A stretch of 64,000 nucleotides of DNA, from NCBI RefSeq assembly GCF_954871325.1, contig NC_088778.1:9643743-9707742 (forward strand). The letters run 5' to 3'. Both the position numbers and the translations under genes were made by a program. The notes beneath the pieces are model-generated. The model did not search any database and had not been told where the DNA came from. It saw only the letters and a program-made list of their open reading frames with translations. Source of the DNA: Gordionus sp. m RMFG-2023. Its lineage: Eukaryota > Nematomorpha > Gordioida > Chordodea > Parachordodidae. Shown in pieces: positions 1 to 12,789 of this stretch. Numbering within the stretch: position 1 is the stretch's first letter; the number at the start of each line of letters is the position of its first letter.

Positions 1-16
1 TTTTATATTAATTACC

Positions 17-3000
17 ATGTTGGCCAATAAGGATTATTTCCTAGCTGGAGAAGATTGCAAACACGATTGCCAGGATTTTTATGAGAATGGAACAAATGTT
101 ATCGAATATTCCCAAACTATTATTCAAAAGATTCAAAAGGTCCAAAAAGTTCAACATTCTAAAATGGTAAAAGTTAAACAGGAACGTAAAAGAGAAATAG
201 CGCATGATATCACAACGATTAACGGCAATAGTAATAGTAGCGGTTTGACAACTCATGGTCAAGTGACCTCAACGGCAAGGAGACGACATCGCACGACTTT
301 CACCCAAGAACAATTATCATCCTTGGAATTAGCCTTTTCGAAAAGCCATTATCCAGACGTTTATTCCCGTGAAGATTTAGCTAAATTGACTAAATTAAAC
401 GAGGCCCGGATACAAGTATAAAAATAATTAATAAATAATATTCCTGATGTCATATCACATTTAATATCTTTTAAAAAATTATAATAATATTTTTAGCTTG
501 ACAAGCATATTGCCCTAATAAATAAACCCTTTTATATTTCTATATATAATTCACAAGTATAAATTCAAAGAAGATAAAATTGGTTAATTATTCTTTTTTT
601 ATATATTACCCAGTGTCAATGAGATTAGTCGAGCCTGAAACGGGTAAATTGCAAATGATGCGAAAAAATATGCAGATGACTTATTAGTTATTATTACTAT
701 ATCACATTCATTTTATTTTAAAAATTCTATTTAAACATCATCCTTACCTCTTTTTTTTTATTTTCTCAATTACTTAAGACATTGGTAACAGGATTGCTTC
801 AGATATATAAAATAAGTTTACAATAAATATTCACGTCAAGTCGCTTTTTGTTTTAGGTTCTTATCAAGTCCTTTTGTTACTCTACAGGTTTAAAGATAAA
901 CTATAATGTAGACAAAATTCTTATTCATGTATTCTATGGTGGAGCCCACCGATATATTTTAAAGTTGTTTTGCTAATATTATTTATGATGTTATCCATTA
1001 CCTACAAATGCTCACGTAAAGAGCACACATGTTTTACAATTGTTACTTAATTGCAGAATAAGAAACTATGAAAATCTTATCAAAAGATGACATAGTTTCA
1101 ATATCTATTATTGATTAAATTCCATAATATAAGATTCAAGGTCCTGATAACATCAAGGGACGATTTAATTTATTATTTGATATTTTAAGGACAAGTATTT
1201 GATGTCCTGTTCAATCTTGAGCTCAATTAATTAGGAGGATTATATTTGTTATCTTAGTAAGTAATTTGAAAAAAAGTAATAAACATAATCACGCTTTACA
1301 AAATATTCAGAAAATCAATTTTCTATCTTTGTTAAATTTTAAATTTCACAGTGTCTTAAATTAAAATTTATCAAAATTCTTATTTTGAGATCACAATTAT
1401 ATATATATACTATTTTTAAAAAACAAAGAATTAAATTTTTGTTTTATCTAGTATCAAATTTTTAATTTTCTCTTGTTAATTTTATGGAGTTAGAAAATTA
1501 ATCATAACCCGAATAAGGTAGCCAAGATTTGTCTGGGGGTTGACCTTTGGGGTGTTACCCCCAAACAGTCCTTTGGGAGGGTATCGCCTACGAAAATATC
1601 TGATTTAAGTATTCATATGTTACATTAAATTGCTTTATATCATCTCCGTTAAATTTAAAACAATTGGAAGCATTTATTTAAACATTTGTGTCAATGTTTT
1701 GTGCTTTAAAAGAAACAATTATCAATAAAATTTTGGTCAACCTTACTATTAAAAAGTTATTGAAAGCATTTATCTTAAAAATTTTATCAAAGTTGTGCTA
1801 TATTATTTTAATTGTTAGAGAGAGAATATAAAGAAGAAAAATTATTAGTAAATTGAGAAATTACAAAATGGGGATCTTGCCAAAATGAAATATGTCGAAG
1901 AACTAAATATCTTGTTTGTACTAATATTTAATGCCTGACTAGTACTTACTAACTCCTCAATAGGTTTTCCACAAAAAAACCGAGTTATAATCAAAATAAT
2001 TCTGAAACTATGAAACTATATTAAACAAAGCAGTGAATAAGGAAAAACTATCAAAACGTCAAACCAGAATGGTGAATATTAGTGTTGTTAAACGGCTCGT
2101 TTTTTAAAAACGGCTAACTCAAAATTTTACCCAGAAAAATATTGCCTCTAGATTTGGATAATATATGTTTAGACCTTTGTTCCTTCAATGGGCGAAATCT
2201 TCAGGCCAGCGTAATATTTTTCTATTGAGTTAGCCTTTTTTAAAAATCGGCTCAAAACGAGCCGAACAACACTAGTGAATATAGAAGCTCGCTCTAAATA
2301 TGTGGTTAGCAATTTTAGGGTCTTACTTATTTATTCTTTAATCAATTTAAACAAGGCATAATAAATAAGCATTGCAAGTCAAATAATAACGAAGATATCC
2401 CGCTAGAGCGAAGTCAGCCAAACTTTTGTAAGCATTGAAACTTATATTATATCACTAATTTGCCTATTTAGTTGATTTTATTGATTCAACTTACTGGTAA
2501 AGAGTTTAAAGAAAAACATATTTTTGGCAAAATAAAAGTGTATTAATTGGTATCACACTAGAACAAAAATGATAAAAACACTAAAAATCTAGAAGCGCCT
2601 ATATGTAATACTTGTTTAATATATACTAATTCATCAATCGGTTTTTCGAGTCAATATACAAACACTAGTTATAAGCGAAAAAACTATAACACCCTGCCTT
2701 AGGCTGAGTCTTAAATAAAGGAATTATTAAATATAATTATAATTTAAAATTTATCATGTTTTCGCCACTCATTGCTTGAAATAAATTTGTCTGGTTTGTT
2801 TTGTAATGAAATAAACTCGGACATAATATTTAATGAATTGAATCCAAATATTATTATTTTTATATAAAAATAGTAAAATAAAATTTTGACAAAATGTAAC
2901 TAAAAATAGATAGAGATACCTATAATATATCTACATATAGATACAACTTTAAATTTAGATACTAGATACTTTAACAACTTCATTAATTACTAAATATTGA

Positions 3001-6000
3001 AAATATTTATTCATAATCTCGAAAATGGGATGCGAAAAGGTCGGAATACTTGTTTCATAAAGAACGAATATCTATTTTACAAAGAAAGCTCTATGATTGA
3101 CTAATTTCTTAATTCTTGTTGTCAAGTATGAATTGAAGTCTCTTCAAAAAAACGATAAAAACAATATACATTTGAAATGAAATTATATTCTATTATATAT
3201 TAATTGATATATTCCCAATATTATTCTATTTTTCCTATATTTCCCGTTATCATTTCGAAAAATTTTTCTAATAATTAATTAGCAGAAATTGCTATGATTT
3301 TATTAATATATCCCTCTGACATTATCCATTGCAATGTATATTATTTTATCAATAATGGGAGGAGAGGTTTTAGATCATTGGCGCCCTTACAATAATGCCA
3401 AATAGCAAATTTAACCCACAAAACGCAAAATTTTTCATTTCTATTTATAATTAATACATAATAAAACAAATATTATTGATTGCATAATTAAAATAAATTG
3501 TTATAATTAAAAAAAATTATGAATATTTAAAATAAATTGGTCTTCCCAATAATAGGAATTCTGGCACAAATTAAATCCATTGTATCAAATCTTCGCCCTT
3601 TGAATTTTATTCTAACTTAACATCACATTAACAATTCTAATCCTTTTTTTAAAAAAAATAATCTATTATAAATTTTAAAATAGCCTGTTCGATAAGTTAT
3701 TAATATCAATATAATTTTTAGATGATTACAGTTTTATTAAAATTTTATACATTCTACTTATATTTGCCATTTAAATTCGTTTAATTATTTCACCCCTCCC
3801 CTCCATTTTTTAAAATGTAAATTAGAGTATTCATCCGAGAAGGGATGGAGGATTGGATTAATCTAGGGTCTTCTACACTACAATCCCTAAGCCAATGACG
3901 ATTTACCATCCTCACCTTCAGAAAGTTTTACCCTTTTATTCCTCCTAAAATTTATCCTCTCCTACCAAATCAAAATTAGAAAAAAAAATCCAAATCAAAA
4001 CTAATCCTCCTCCAAATTTATTCAAATGAGTTAGCGTTTTCATAACCATTTACCATCCCCCTCCCTCAAATTTCAGTGCCTGGATTGAAACATATATGTA
4101 ATATTAATTTTATGAAAGTAAAAGATTGAGCAATATAATGTCTTTCATCTGAAAAAAAATTATTCATTTAATAGTTAACGAAAAAATTAATTGTAAAAAT
4201 TTTTTTTAACCGAATAGGTTCAAATTTATTTCCGGTTTTTTTTAAAAAAAGAAGAACTAAACTAAGAAAAGTTATATATATATATATGGTGGATGATGTC
4301 ATTTACCAGAAATTTGTAATTGAAAGAAATGGGTTAAATAACGATTATACAGTTAAATGTGTCTTTACTTCTATACATTGCAAAAAGTGAAAATATTTTT
4401 ATGTATACTTAATGTTTCCGCCGATTATATTAAAATTCGTAATAAAACATACTATAAGTAAGGAAAATTTCTTGATATTGTATCAATATAACCTTAGAAT
4501 GTTGTCAATTTAATATAATATAAATAACTAGAGTTCTACAATTGGAATAATTTTCAGGGCTTGCCCGGTTGGAAATTAGCTTCGGGTCCGGCACCTGCCC
4601 CCCCCTGCCGTTTTCAATTTTTTACTAAGGTTAGGCTCGGGTTTTTTTAAATACAAGACTTAACCTGAAATATATGTGAACACCAAAATAAAAAACTAAT
4701 TATAATATTGTGGAGTGGTTAAATTAAAAACACAACACTTTAACGATTATCACTTCTATCAAACAACAAAATTCATCAAAAATCAGCCCAATAATCTTTT
4801 ACCTGGTCCGTTAATATTTTTCCCGGCCAAATAAAAAATTTTCAGATGTTACCGCAGACATCTAAAATACACCACGCCTAAACAAATCTTTGAATTATCA
4901 TAATGATTTTATATAAATGTAAAAACCAGTGATATACCTTATCTGACTATAATAAGTGAAACGAAGATTTTTTTTTTACTTTCTTATAAAATAAATTTTT
5001 TTTACAGTTTAGAAATTATAGGGCTCTCAGATATTTTTTTTATATTTTTCTAAAATAAATTTAAAATATAAAATAATAAAAAATCATAAAATTTTTTTAA
5101 AATTATTATACATCTTAACTTAAAAGCCTGTCAAAATTGTCAAATTATCAAAATTTTGCACTTATTATTGAAAAAGGCAACTTATTTATTTTTATAATAT
5201 TATTACGAAATCAATAATGGCTTTAAAAAAAAGGAAGATAATATTATGAGATTCTCACACTTTACGAGATTTTTGCAAGTTTCATTTAAAAAATTAATAA
5301 TTGGTATTTATTTGATTTTATTATTCTAAATGAAAAATAATATTTTTCAATAATGACAGATTTTTTTGTTTTTCTTGTTGAAAGATACCATTAGAAAATA
5401 TATAAATCAATTTGCAAGTATATATGTAGTAATTAGTGCATATGACCGTGTAATATGATTATCCTTTATTTTTATATAAATATTTTAATGTATTAAAGGT
5501 TTGAATGAATTCCTAGCTATTCATTTTTATTTTATGATTTTAAATCGATAAAATTATACTCTTTTTTTTTATTAAGTCACGTGAAATTGATGGACAGAAT
5601 ACATGAAAAGAAATCCAATCATTTAAATTTTAGATAGCTTCTTTAATGTCTTTCATATTTGTTATTTGAACTTGAAAGACCGATATTTAAATTTTTAGAT
5701 ACCTTTTTTACATATATATTTCTTTCATGTATTGCTAGGTAATAAATTTTAGAATTTCATCATTTATTGCTATCTAGAGAGATTAGAACATCAAATTATA
5801 TTGAAATAAAATTAGTTTCAAAAATTGTTTTATATACAATTTAAAAAAAAAAAATAAAAATCAAGCATATATTTATTTAAAGAGTTTCTTTCTAATGTCT
5901 TAATCATACTAATATCTTCTAGAAAATAAAATTTCTTAATTTTTTGCTTTTAAATATATTTAACATGTCCTAATACCAGCTCGGGGAGAGGCTGTGTGAT

Positions 6001-9000
6001 TCTATTAAATATTAAGGCAAGGATGATTTAAAAAAATAAAAATTATATCAATAAATCAGTTGTTAAATAATATAATGGGAAGGTAATTCATTTACTATTC
6101 ATATTTTATATTTTCCTTAGAAACAATTTATATAATATAGCCCAAAAATGATTTAAAATAAATATTTAAAGACTTCAGGCCAGGCCATATAAAGTTCAAA
6201 AATAAAAAATTCTGGAATTTAAAAAAAAAAATTCGGGTTTAAAATGCTTTCAAAATCTGGACTGGGCCTAAAATTTTGATCTGTGCAGGTCTCTGATATT
6301 TGAAAATACAATTTAAACATATTTTTTATTATAATATTCATTTATTAATTTTTTTTAAATACATATTGTCTTATTTATTTTTTTAAATATATTTTATTTT
6401 GATATAGTTTGTATGGTATCTTATTTTATAATTTGATTTTAAATAAAAAATGACTAAGCTGTTAAAAAATATTCTGAAGAGGGTTGGCATCTCGAAGTCT
6501 GCCTCCCATCACTACATATATGATTTTTAATAAAATATGCCCCCCCCTCTGATTTAGGCCTAGCTGTGACACTCAAGGCCGATCTTAAACTTTCAGCGGC
6601 TATATTAAAAAATTCAATCTGCCTAACTAAACTTATAGCCAAATTTCTAAAAAATTCAGTAATTATTTATTATTACAATATACATATCTTAAATACGCTA
6701 GGTAAGATATATATTTACAAGCATAGGTCGGTAACTGGAAAGGGCAAGAGAACAGTCCCCCCCCCCCCCGCCAATAAATTTAGATGTCAACCCCTTTCGA
6801 AATTTTTAATATTTTGTGTTAAGCTTATTACATTAACTATTATTAATATCAGCTAGTTTAGTCATTTGTAAATTATATTTATATTTTTATTTATTAATTA
6901 ATATATTCTAATCTGCATATTCGTCATAAAAATGGCGAAAAATCGAAATATACAATTTCCAGTAAAATCGTCAATTTATATAATTTTTGATTAAAAGGTG
7001 CAAAATGTTTATGCAACCTCTCCGTGTCTCCCTCCGCCTTACCCAATAAATCTTTTTTAATTACTACCCTAAATTAAATACTTTACGCTTTTTAATGGCA
7101 AAGTTCACCAAAATTTTGTTGTAATTATTAAAGCATTAATATGGTCATATATTTTAGAATTAGCACTTTGAATGTTCAACGTAGGGGAGACTGGGGAGGT
7201 AAACCCCGGAGCTTGGCAAACCACTTAATCTCATTTTAAAACTAAATACACCAGAAGGTTAAAATTTTATCCTAATATAGTTTTCATTAGTATACATCTA
7301 TGGACAAAATATATTTTAAAATAATTAATTACTAAAAATTTTATTTAAGAAATAAAATTTTGATGAAATTTTCAAAGGATTTTTACATGACAGAATTTTA
7401 ATTTTTATTAAAATATATGATCAATAAGTAAATTAAATTTTATTACAAAGTTTAAACATTCTTCTATAATTTGGGTAAGTTTTATGAGTATTTATCAAAT
7501 CTAGATATTATTTCAATCATGATTTGTCAATTTAGAGCTAGCGGGGTTTGCTAAACCATACACGTCAATTATAGCAATTAATAATGAAAAAAATTTCAAA
7601 ATCTTGAAAGGGCAATTTCATGGCTGTATATGATTGGTATTTAGGATTTATGCTAAGAAATCGTAATCTCTCCTTAAAATTCATATTTTTTTATGTCCAA
7701 AAATGTTTATTAAATTAGCCAAAGTTAAGTTTCAATTTTTATATATAATTAGCTTCAATTTATAAGTATTATGATATTTTGAACAATAAAACAATAAAAT
7801 TATTCTATACATATCATTATTAATAAATAAAAATGCATTTCAATATTATGGCCTAAAAAATCAATGGTTTAGGAAGCCCCTTGAAGTGGTTTGCCTCACC
7901 CCGCTATTGGGGCTTGTTCAACAAAATTTTCACTTTTACAAAAAAAAATTAAAAAAAAATATATTCTTAAGATTTTTTATAAGGCACCTTTATAGAGTAT
8001 AGTTTTAGGTATCCAATCATATATTATTTTTTATATTATCTATAAAACAACAAGAGCTATAGCCAATTTTGTAAAAATTACCACTAACCCTAGTCTCCCC
8101 TACTCTAAAGAAGATTATATTATTAATAAAAATATTTCGAACCAAAAAAATTTTAAGAAAAACATGAATAGGTTCTTAAAAATTAATAATAGTTAAATTT
8201 AAACATATTTTGTATGTCCCTAGGCTCAAATATTTGTAATTTTATTTTGTGACATAAAATTTAAAAAAAAATTAAAGGTGGTAGGAGCCAACTGCCCGTT
8301 AGTAGAAGTTACAATTGGCGAGAATATGAAATTTCTGAGACTTTTATAAAGTCTCTGTTAGAGTAAGCTGGTGCTATTTATATTTATGGGGAAGGATGAG
8401 ACACATGTATAATTCCAAATAAAGGATTTGCCCATGGCCCAGGGGATAGGGGTCAGATCTTCATCTGTTGAAAGATTGCAAGGCTCTAGAATATTAGGCA
8501 TTTTTAAAAGGAAACTTAATAATCTATTATCAAAAAAGTGTCAATGATGAGGTTGAACTACGTCTTATCCGAGTCTATAATTTAAAGTCACTCTTGGTCG
8601 TTCATTGGTTAAGACATTCTTCAGGTTTTTGCTCGGTAAGGCTTTCAGCCATTCATGACCTCTAAAAAATCAAGTAATAATAAAAATAACAAGGACAATC
8701 AAAAATACCTGATCAAAATTTTATAAAGAAAAAATTTCGTACCGCCCCCCCCCCACTCTTATACAAAGTCTGATATGATATCTTCGCAATTTAAAGAAGT
8801 GCAATGTTATATTCAATAAATATGAAGTATCCATGCAATAGTTTTTTTCATATGCGCCAAGAGGAAGTCGTGGGGATATTTCCCATTATAAAATTTCTCT
8901 GTTCTCTTAAATATAATTTTAAACTTATAAAATCTCTCTAAACTGCCTGCCTCCTAATTCCTTTCTCTTCCAAAAAATATATATAATGTCACATAATCAA

Positions 9001-10734
9001 ATTTACATCCTTCAAGATTTTTACAAAAAAAACATTTTAACATAAAAAAATATTTGTCCTTAATATAATTTGGCAGTTCCTAAAATTGACTGTCTCTTAC
9101 CATTTCGTCAAGATAAAAAGCTTGATAATTTTATTTAGCCGCGCTCATATCAGTTTAAATATAAGCATAATCATCTATAATCATCTCTTACCAGAAATAA
9201 GGGGGGGGGGGAGTATGACCAAAATTCGTCAATGAGATTGGGGAGTTCTAAAGCTATCGCTTGAATATCATGGAAGGTATGTTATGCTAATTTTTATACA
9301 TTTTTTGCTAATTATATGATATTTTACTGATTTTGATTTGATAGGAATAATATATACATTGGCTTGGAAAATGAAGATGGGAGGGAGTATAGAAAGCCAG
9401 GAATAAGATTATTATTAAATCAGCTTCTAATTATAAACAATCATTTATATTTTTACTATCATAACCAGAAAATAGGAATAAAAAAAGGTGCCAAATAATT
9501 TTAAACATCGCAATTATTAATTGATGATAATGAGTTAGCATATAATATACATTAGAAACTAAAATGACAAATCTTTTAGACCTGGACTGGTAGGAATTTA
9601 GCTTATCCGACCCACCCCAGCCTGTTTCCAATTTTTTACAAGGGTTGTCCACCCCCTGCTTGACCTTTAAAATTATTAATTAATTAGGTTTAACAGGAAA
9701 TGAATGTAGTTGAATCAAATCAACCATTATCTATAATATATAATATTGGGGAGAGATTAAATTTATCACTTCTATTAATTAAATATCAGATTTCATCAAT
9801 AATCCATCCTAATAAATAATAATTTTGCCCGGCCTAAATAAAATATTTCAAACGAGGGTCGGGCCAGATACCGACCCGGGCATTTCAGACCTCCAATATA
9901 CATGTTGAGAATCATACTTTTGATATTTCTATTTATTTATGGATGTGAAAAACTGCAATTTACTATATTAATTACATTTTAATTTTATTAAATCATTAAT
10001 TCCAATTTCTAATAATATTATTTAAAATTTGCTAACTTAATTTTCACGTAAAATCATTTGCAAATCAAATATAACTAATTCTCTTTGTATATTTATTCAA
10101 GGTATGGTTTCAAAATAGGAGAGCTAAATACCGAAAACAGGAAAAAATACTAAATCCAAGCAAGTCTCCTGCTACAAAATTTCAAAATTGTGATAGAATT
10201 AAACTAATGCAGAGATCAATACCAACCCCCTATATCCAAGTGTATTCACCTATAAATATCAAAAACACTTCTAAAGGATCAAACTCTATTGAAATTACAC
10301 CTGACACTTACAGATCAAGTATTTCAGTTCCCCTAAATAATTCTGAAACCCCTACCAAATACAATTTTAACGAGAAGATCTCTATAACAAGTAATATTGA
10401 TGGCAATATTAATCATATCATACCATACCCCAGACACCAAGGAACCAGTCAGGATCTATATTATTCTACATACGATAAATTTAATACTCATTGTTACGAA
10501 AAATATCCGATCTTCCCCGTGGACTATAAAGAGCCATCATTGTATTATCCTAATCAACCAAATTTACTTAACCAGTCTGCCGAACCCACGTCTTATTTCA
10601 ATGTGTATGAAGAAGGTAGCGGGCATCTTCATATGGCCTATCATCATTCTAAAAATGCCATGTACAATGAATCCATGACAACTAACATCAGGGAAACTAA
10701 TTATTTTAAAAATGACGAAGAAAATAAATTCTAA
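17..10734 (+). CDS. Prop: PROP/UNC-42-type paired-class homeodomain transcription factor, two exons
   Basis: Exons 17-415 and 10102-10734 give 343 codons. The homeodomain covers about residues 88-147. It begins RRRHRTTF, has YPD and EARIQ in the middle, and has [14 protein letters not shown] in helix 3, with Gln at homeodomain position 50. The RRRHRTTF start and [18 protein letters not shown] end match vertebrate PROP1 and nematode UNC-42 better than Phox2, Rx or Otp as I remember them. The intron falls between homeodomain residues 46 and 47, the usual place in paired-class genes, and both junctions are phase 0 (CAA|gtataa, ttcaag|GTATGG). No OAR motif or paired domain is visible. The C-terminal 190 residues are Asn/Tyr/Ser-rich and unrecognised. 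ATG 17 follows ACC and is the first ATG, but the frame stays open to the window edge, so an earlier start is possible. The protein would bind DNA in the nucleus; relatives specify neuronal or neuroendocrine cells. Confidence 0.9.
2080..2274. mobile_element. hAT-type MITE, 195 bp
   Basis: The termini are inverted (TAGTGTTGTTAAACGGCTC at the left, GAGCCGAACAACACTA at the right). They are flanked by a perfect 8-bp target duplication GTGAATAT at 2072-2079 and 2275-2282. An 8-bp duplication with TAGNG ends is the hAT signature. There is no coding capacity. Related copies are at 52688-52898 and 61769-61952, and weaker ones near 48480 and 58130. Confidence 0.85.
4553..4860. repeat. GC-rich dispersed repeat, family B copy
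   Basis: The ends are rich in CCGG and CCCGG words, and the middle is AT-rich. It shares blocks in order with 9575-9893, including the ends, a stretch with TATCACTTCTAT and one with TTCATCAA. A shorter third copy is at 53935-54060. Termini were not resolved, and the class is unknown but probably a non-autonomous DNA transposon. Confidence 0.5.
7183..8103. mobile_element. Non-autonomous TIR element (GTAGGGGAGACT family), intact copy
   Basis: It starts GTAGGGGAGACTGGGG and ends with the inverse, CCCTAGTCTCCCCTAC, about 920 bp apart. A second copy with the same internal order lies at 14114-15892, there interrupted by a Merlin element. A lone end resembling it is at about 40366-40380. No open reading frame or transposase similarity is visible. 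I could not find a convincing target duplication, so the superfamily is open. Confidence 0.65.
9575..9893. repeat. GC-rich dispersed repeat, family B copy
   Basis: Second copy of the repeat at 4553-4860, in the same orientation. The left part reads GACCTGGACTGG and the right part ends with GGGCATTTCAGACCT, so the ends carry a rough inverted AGACCT/AGGTCT relation. It is noncoding. Confidence 0.5.
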
Positions 10735-11098
10735 AAACTCTTTTGTATAATTTATTTTTACAAATGAACCATCATAAATCATTGGATGGGTATAATAATC
10801 AGTTACTTGAAGTATATATTCAGGTATTTCAAATGGATATCCTCATCAATTTCAGTGCAATATATTATATAAACAATTTTATAAGAAAATATTACCAGCC
10901 ATCAATAGAAAAATAAATCGAATCTTATATAGTTTTTTTGATCGAAATTTCTTCTTTTTTGAGCATTCGTTAAAAAAATAATATAATGTGATTTTGATTC
11001 TCATGAGAAAATATTATAATATATCAAAAAACCAAAATATTCTAGATAAAATCTGACAAAATGATTAATTTAAAAATAATTATTAAATAAAAATGGGT
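10735..11098. other. Convergent intergenic gap
   Basis: This 364-bp AT-rich gap lies between the stop of the plus-strand homeobox gene and the stop of the minus-strand gene. An AATAAA hexamer at 10912-10917, about 180 nt after the homeobox stop, is a candidate poly(A) signal. Nothing else is seen. Confidence 0.4.
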
Positions 11099-12789
11099 TT
11101 AAAGACGTTTCATAGATATTATGTCTCCATCGTCATTAAGCTTGCTATCATCTTGAGACAATAAAGTATCCAAGCATTCCTCTAAAACAAACTTGTGAGT
11201 TATCCCGCTAAATTTAGGCATTGCTTTATTACCGGGTAATTTATACAAATTTAATTTATCAGTAAAAGTTGTTCGAGGTATTTCAGGGGGATCAATATAT
11301 TCTATAATATTATTTTTCTCTTTAACATAAATTTTTCCTGAATTTAAGTTTTGTTTTATATCCGTGAAGTGTAACAAATTATCATCTTTGTTTTCAGGAC
11401 GATCGATCCAGTTATTTTTATTATCGACATGTATATCTGGCTTCGAATGGGTTAACTTATTTTTTCCAAAAATAATTGAAAAGTTATTATAATAATTAAG
11501 GGAATCTTCATTATTTTTATGAGACTCTGATTCGAAGTCATCATTGTTATCAAGATTGATTAGTGTTTCATTATCACATTTCTCATAGAACTCGAAGTTA
11601 TTGATTTCATCACAGGTAAAGTTATTAATTTTATTAGACTCGGGAATGCTCTGTTCATTATTATCTTTCCCATTCTCAATATCATCGGTGTCCCTTTTAT
11701 CGTTTTGATTTGCAGCCGGGTTATCATTATATCCAGCCTTCAAGATATTACGCCTGCCTTTATCGCTATTAAAAATAAAACGATATCCACCATTATAATT
11801 AAAGAATTGAGAAGTTAGCTTTTTTTTAGGCGTTGCCGTTATGGTCGATATAAAGTTTTCAATATGGTCAGATCCATTTTTAGATTCATCGTCATTATAG
11901 GAGCGGTAGTGGTTCACATAATTTTGAAAAATAGAAAAATAATTGGCAGGTTTTTTATAAGAATTACTAATGACATTATTACACAAAATATAATCGCTTT
12001 GAGCTGATATATCGCTTATTTTATCTTTGGTTGTGCTCACCATATTTTTGGGCGTAATTTTTTCAGACGTTCCATCGTTAGAGATTGCATTGAATAGATT
12101 ATTTTTATTATTAGTAAATGAACTACCATCATTTGTCATATCTGTCATGGGTAAGAATTTATCAACACTAGAATAAAGACTTTCGTCATTTAGTCTTCTG
12201 TTAGGATTTAGTCCATTATTCGGATAGAGAGAAATTTTTTTTGAGTTAAGTTGATAATCATCTTTTGTATCATGCACCGAATTAAGAATGGCTTTCATAA
12301 AATTTGATAACTTCTTATTGGAATCGGCATTATTTCTGTCAGAAAATGAAGCATCTATTATAAAGAACAAAGTTTAAAAAATATATATCATGATTTAAAA
12401 AAAACTATATTACAAAATATTCATTTATTGGGTAAAATTCATAATTTTATCTACTTTAAATAGGGGACTTGGAAAATTTGTGAGATCCTATAATGTGTGG
12501 CAATAAATTATAATCATTTAAATTTAAAGTTTCTTTTTAAAATTCAAAATATATAATAAATGTAGGGAAACAGAGGCACGTTGCTATCATCATTTGAGAG
12601 TGGGAATATAAACCTAAAATTACTATTACATATCTCATCAACAGGGTCGAATATACCCCTCAAATAAAATATAAAGGACTTGAAAAATTTGCACCATTTT
12701 TTTCCAAGGGCAGCTTTTATTGAGTTATAAAAAATAATAATTTTTAATTTGTTTATAGCAATATTAATGTATGGTTTGTCATGCATAAG
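11099..12789 (-). CDS. Unrecognised Asn/Asp-rich protein, 3' two exons
   Basis: The last exon (11099-12354) encodes about 417 residues dominated by Asn, Asp, Lys and Ser. It ends DDGDIISMKRL and shows no recognisable domain. The acceptor is ttataatag|AT. A likely preceding exon at 12630-12789 (53 codons) has an acceptor tatttttag|CTT and a donor T|gtaata whose phase fits exactly, giving 471 codons together. That exon is hydrophobic and basic, with KAALGKKWCKFF and GIFDPVDEI. It could be internal, or could hold the start (ATG at 12786). The acidic, low-complexity C-terminal part looks disordered, and a short segment near its end (KFVLEECLDTLLSQDD) could form a helix. It is convergent with the homeobox gene. 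I cannot name the function. The large exon is confident as coding because it is open for 1.25 kb in AT-rich DNA; the small one is less sure. Confidence 0.65.

Larger units (their letters stand above)
416..10101 (+). other. 9.7 kb intron of the homeobox gene
   Basis: No coding exon or RNA gene was found in this stretch on either strand. It contains the separately listed TIR elements, GC-rich repeat fragments (for example 6175-6300), and homopolymer C or G runs of 6-10 near 4600, 6541, 6758, 8744 and 9202. The rest is AT-rich DNA with no pattern I can name. Confidence 0.75.

Noticed and set aside
17-421. Reading the first homeobox exon as a complete 134-residue protein
   Set aside because: The stop is 3 nt into a GT donor, the homeodomain is cut at residue 46/47, and the missing helix 3 is encoded in phase at 10102.
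1531-1590. Small GC-rich palindrome (GGGGTGTTACCCCC) as a regulatory hairpin
   Set aside because: It resembles scraps of the C/G-run transposon families elsewhere, and it has no link to a gene feature.
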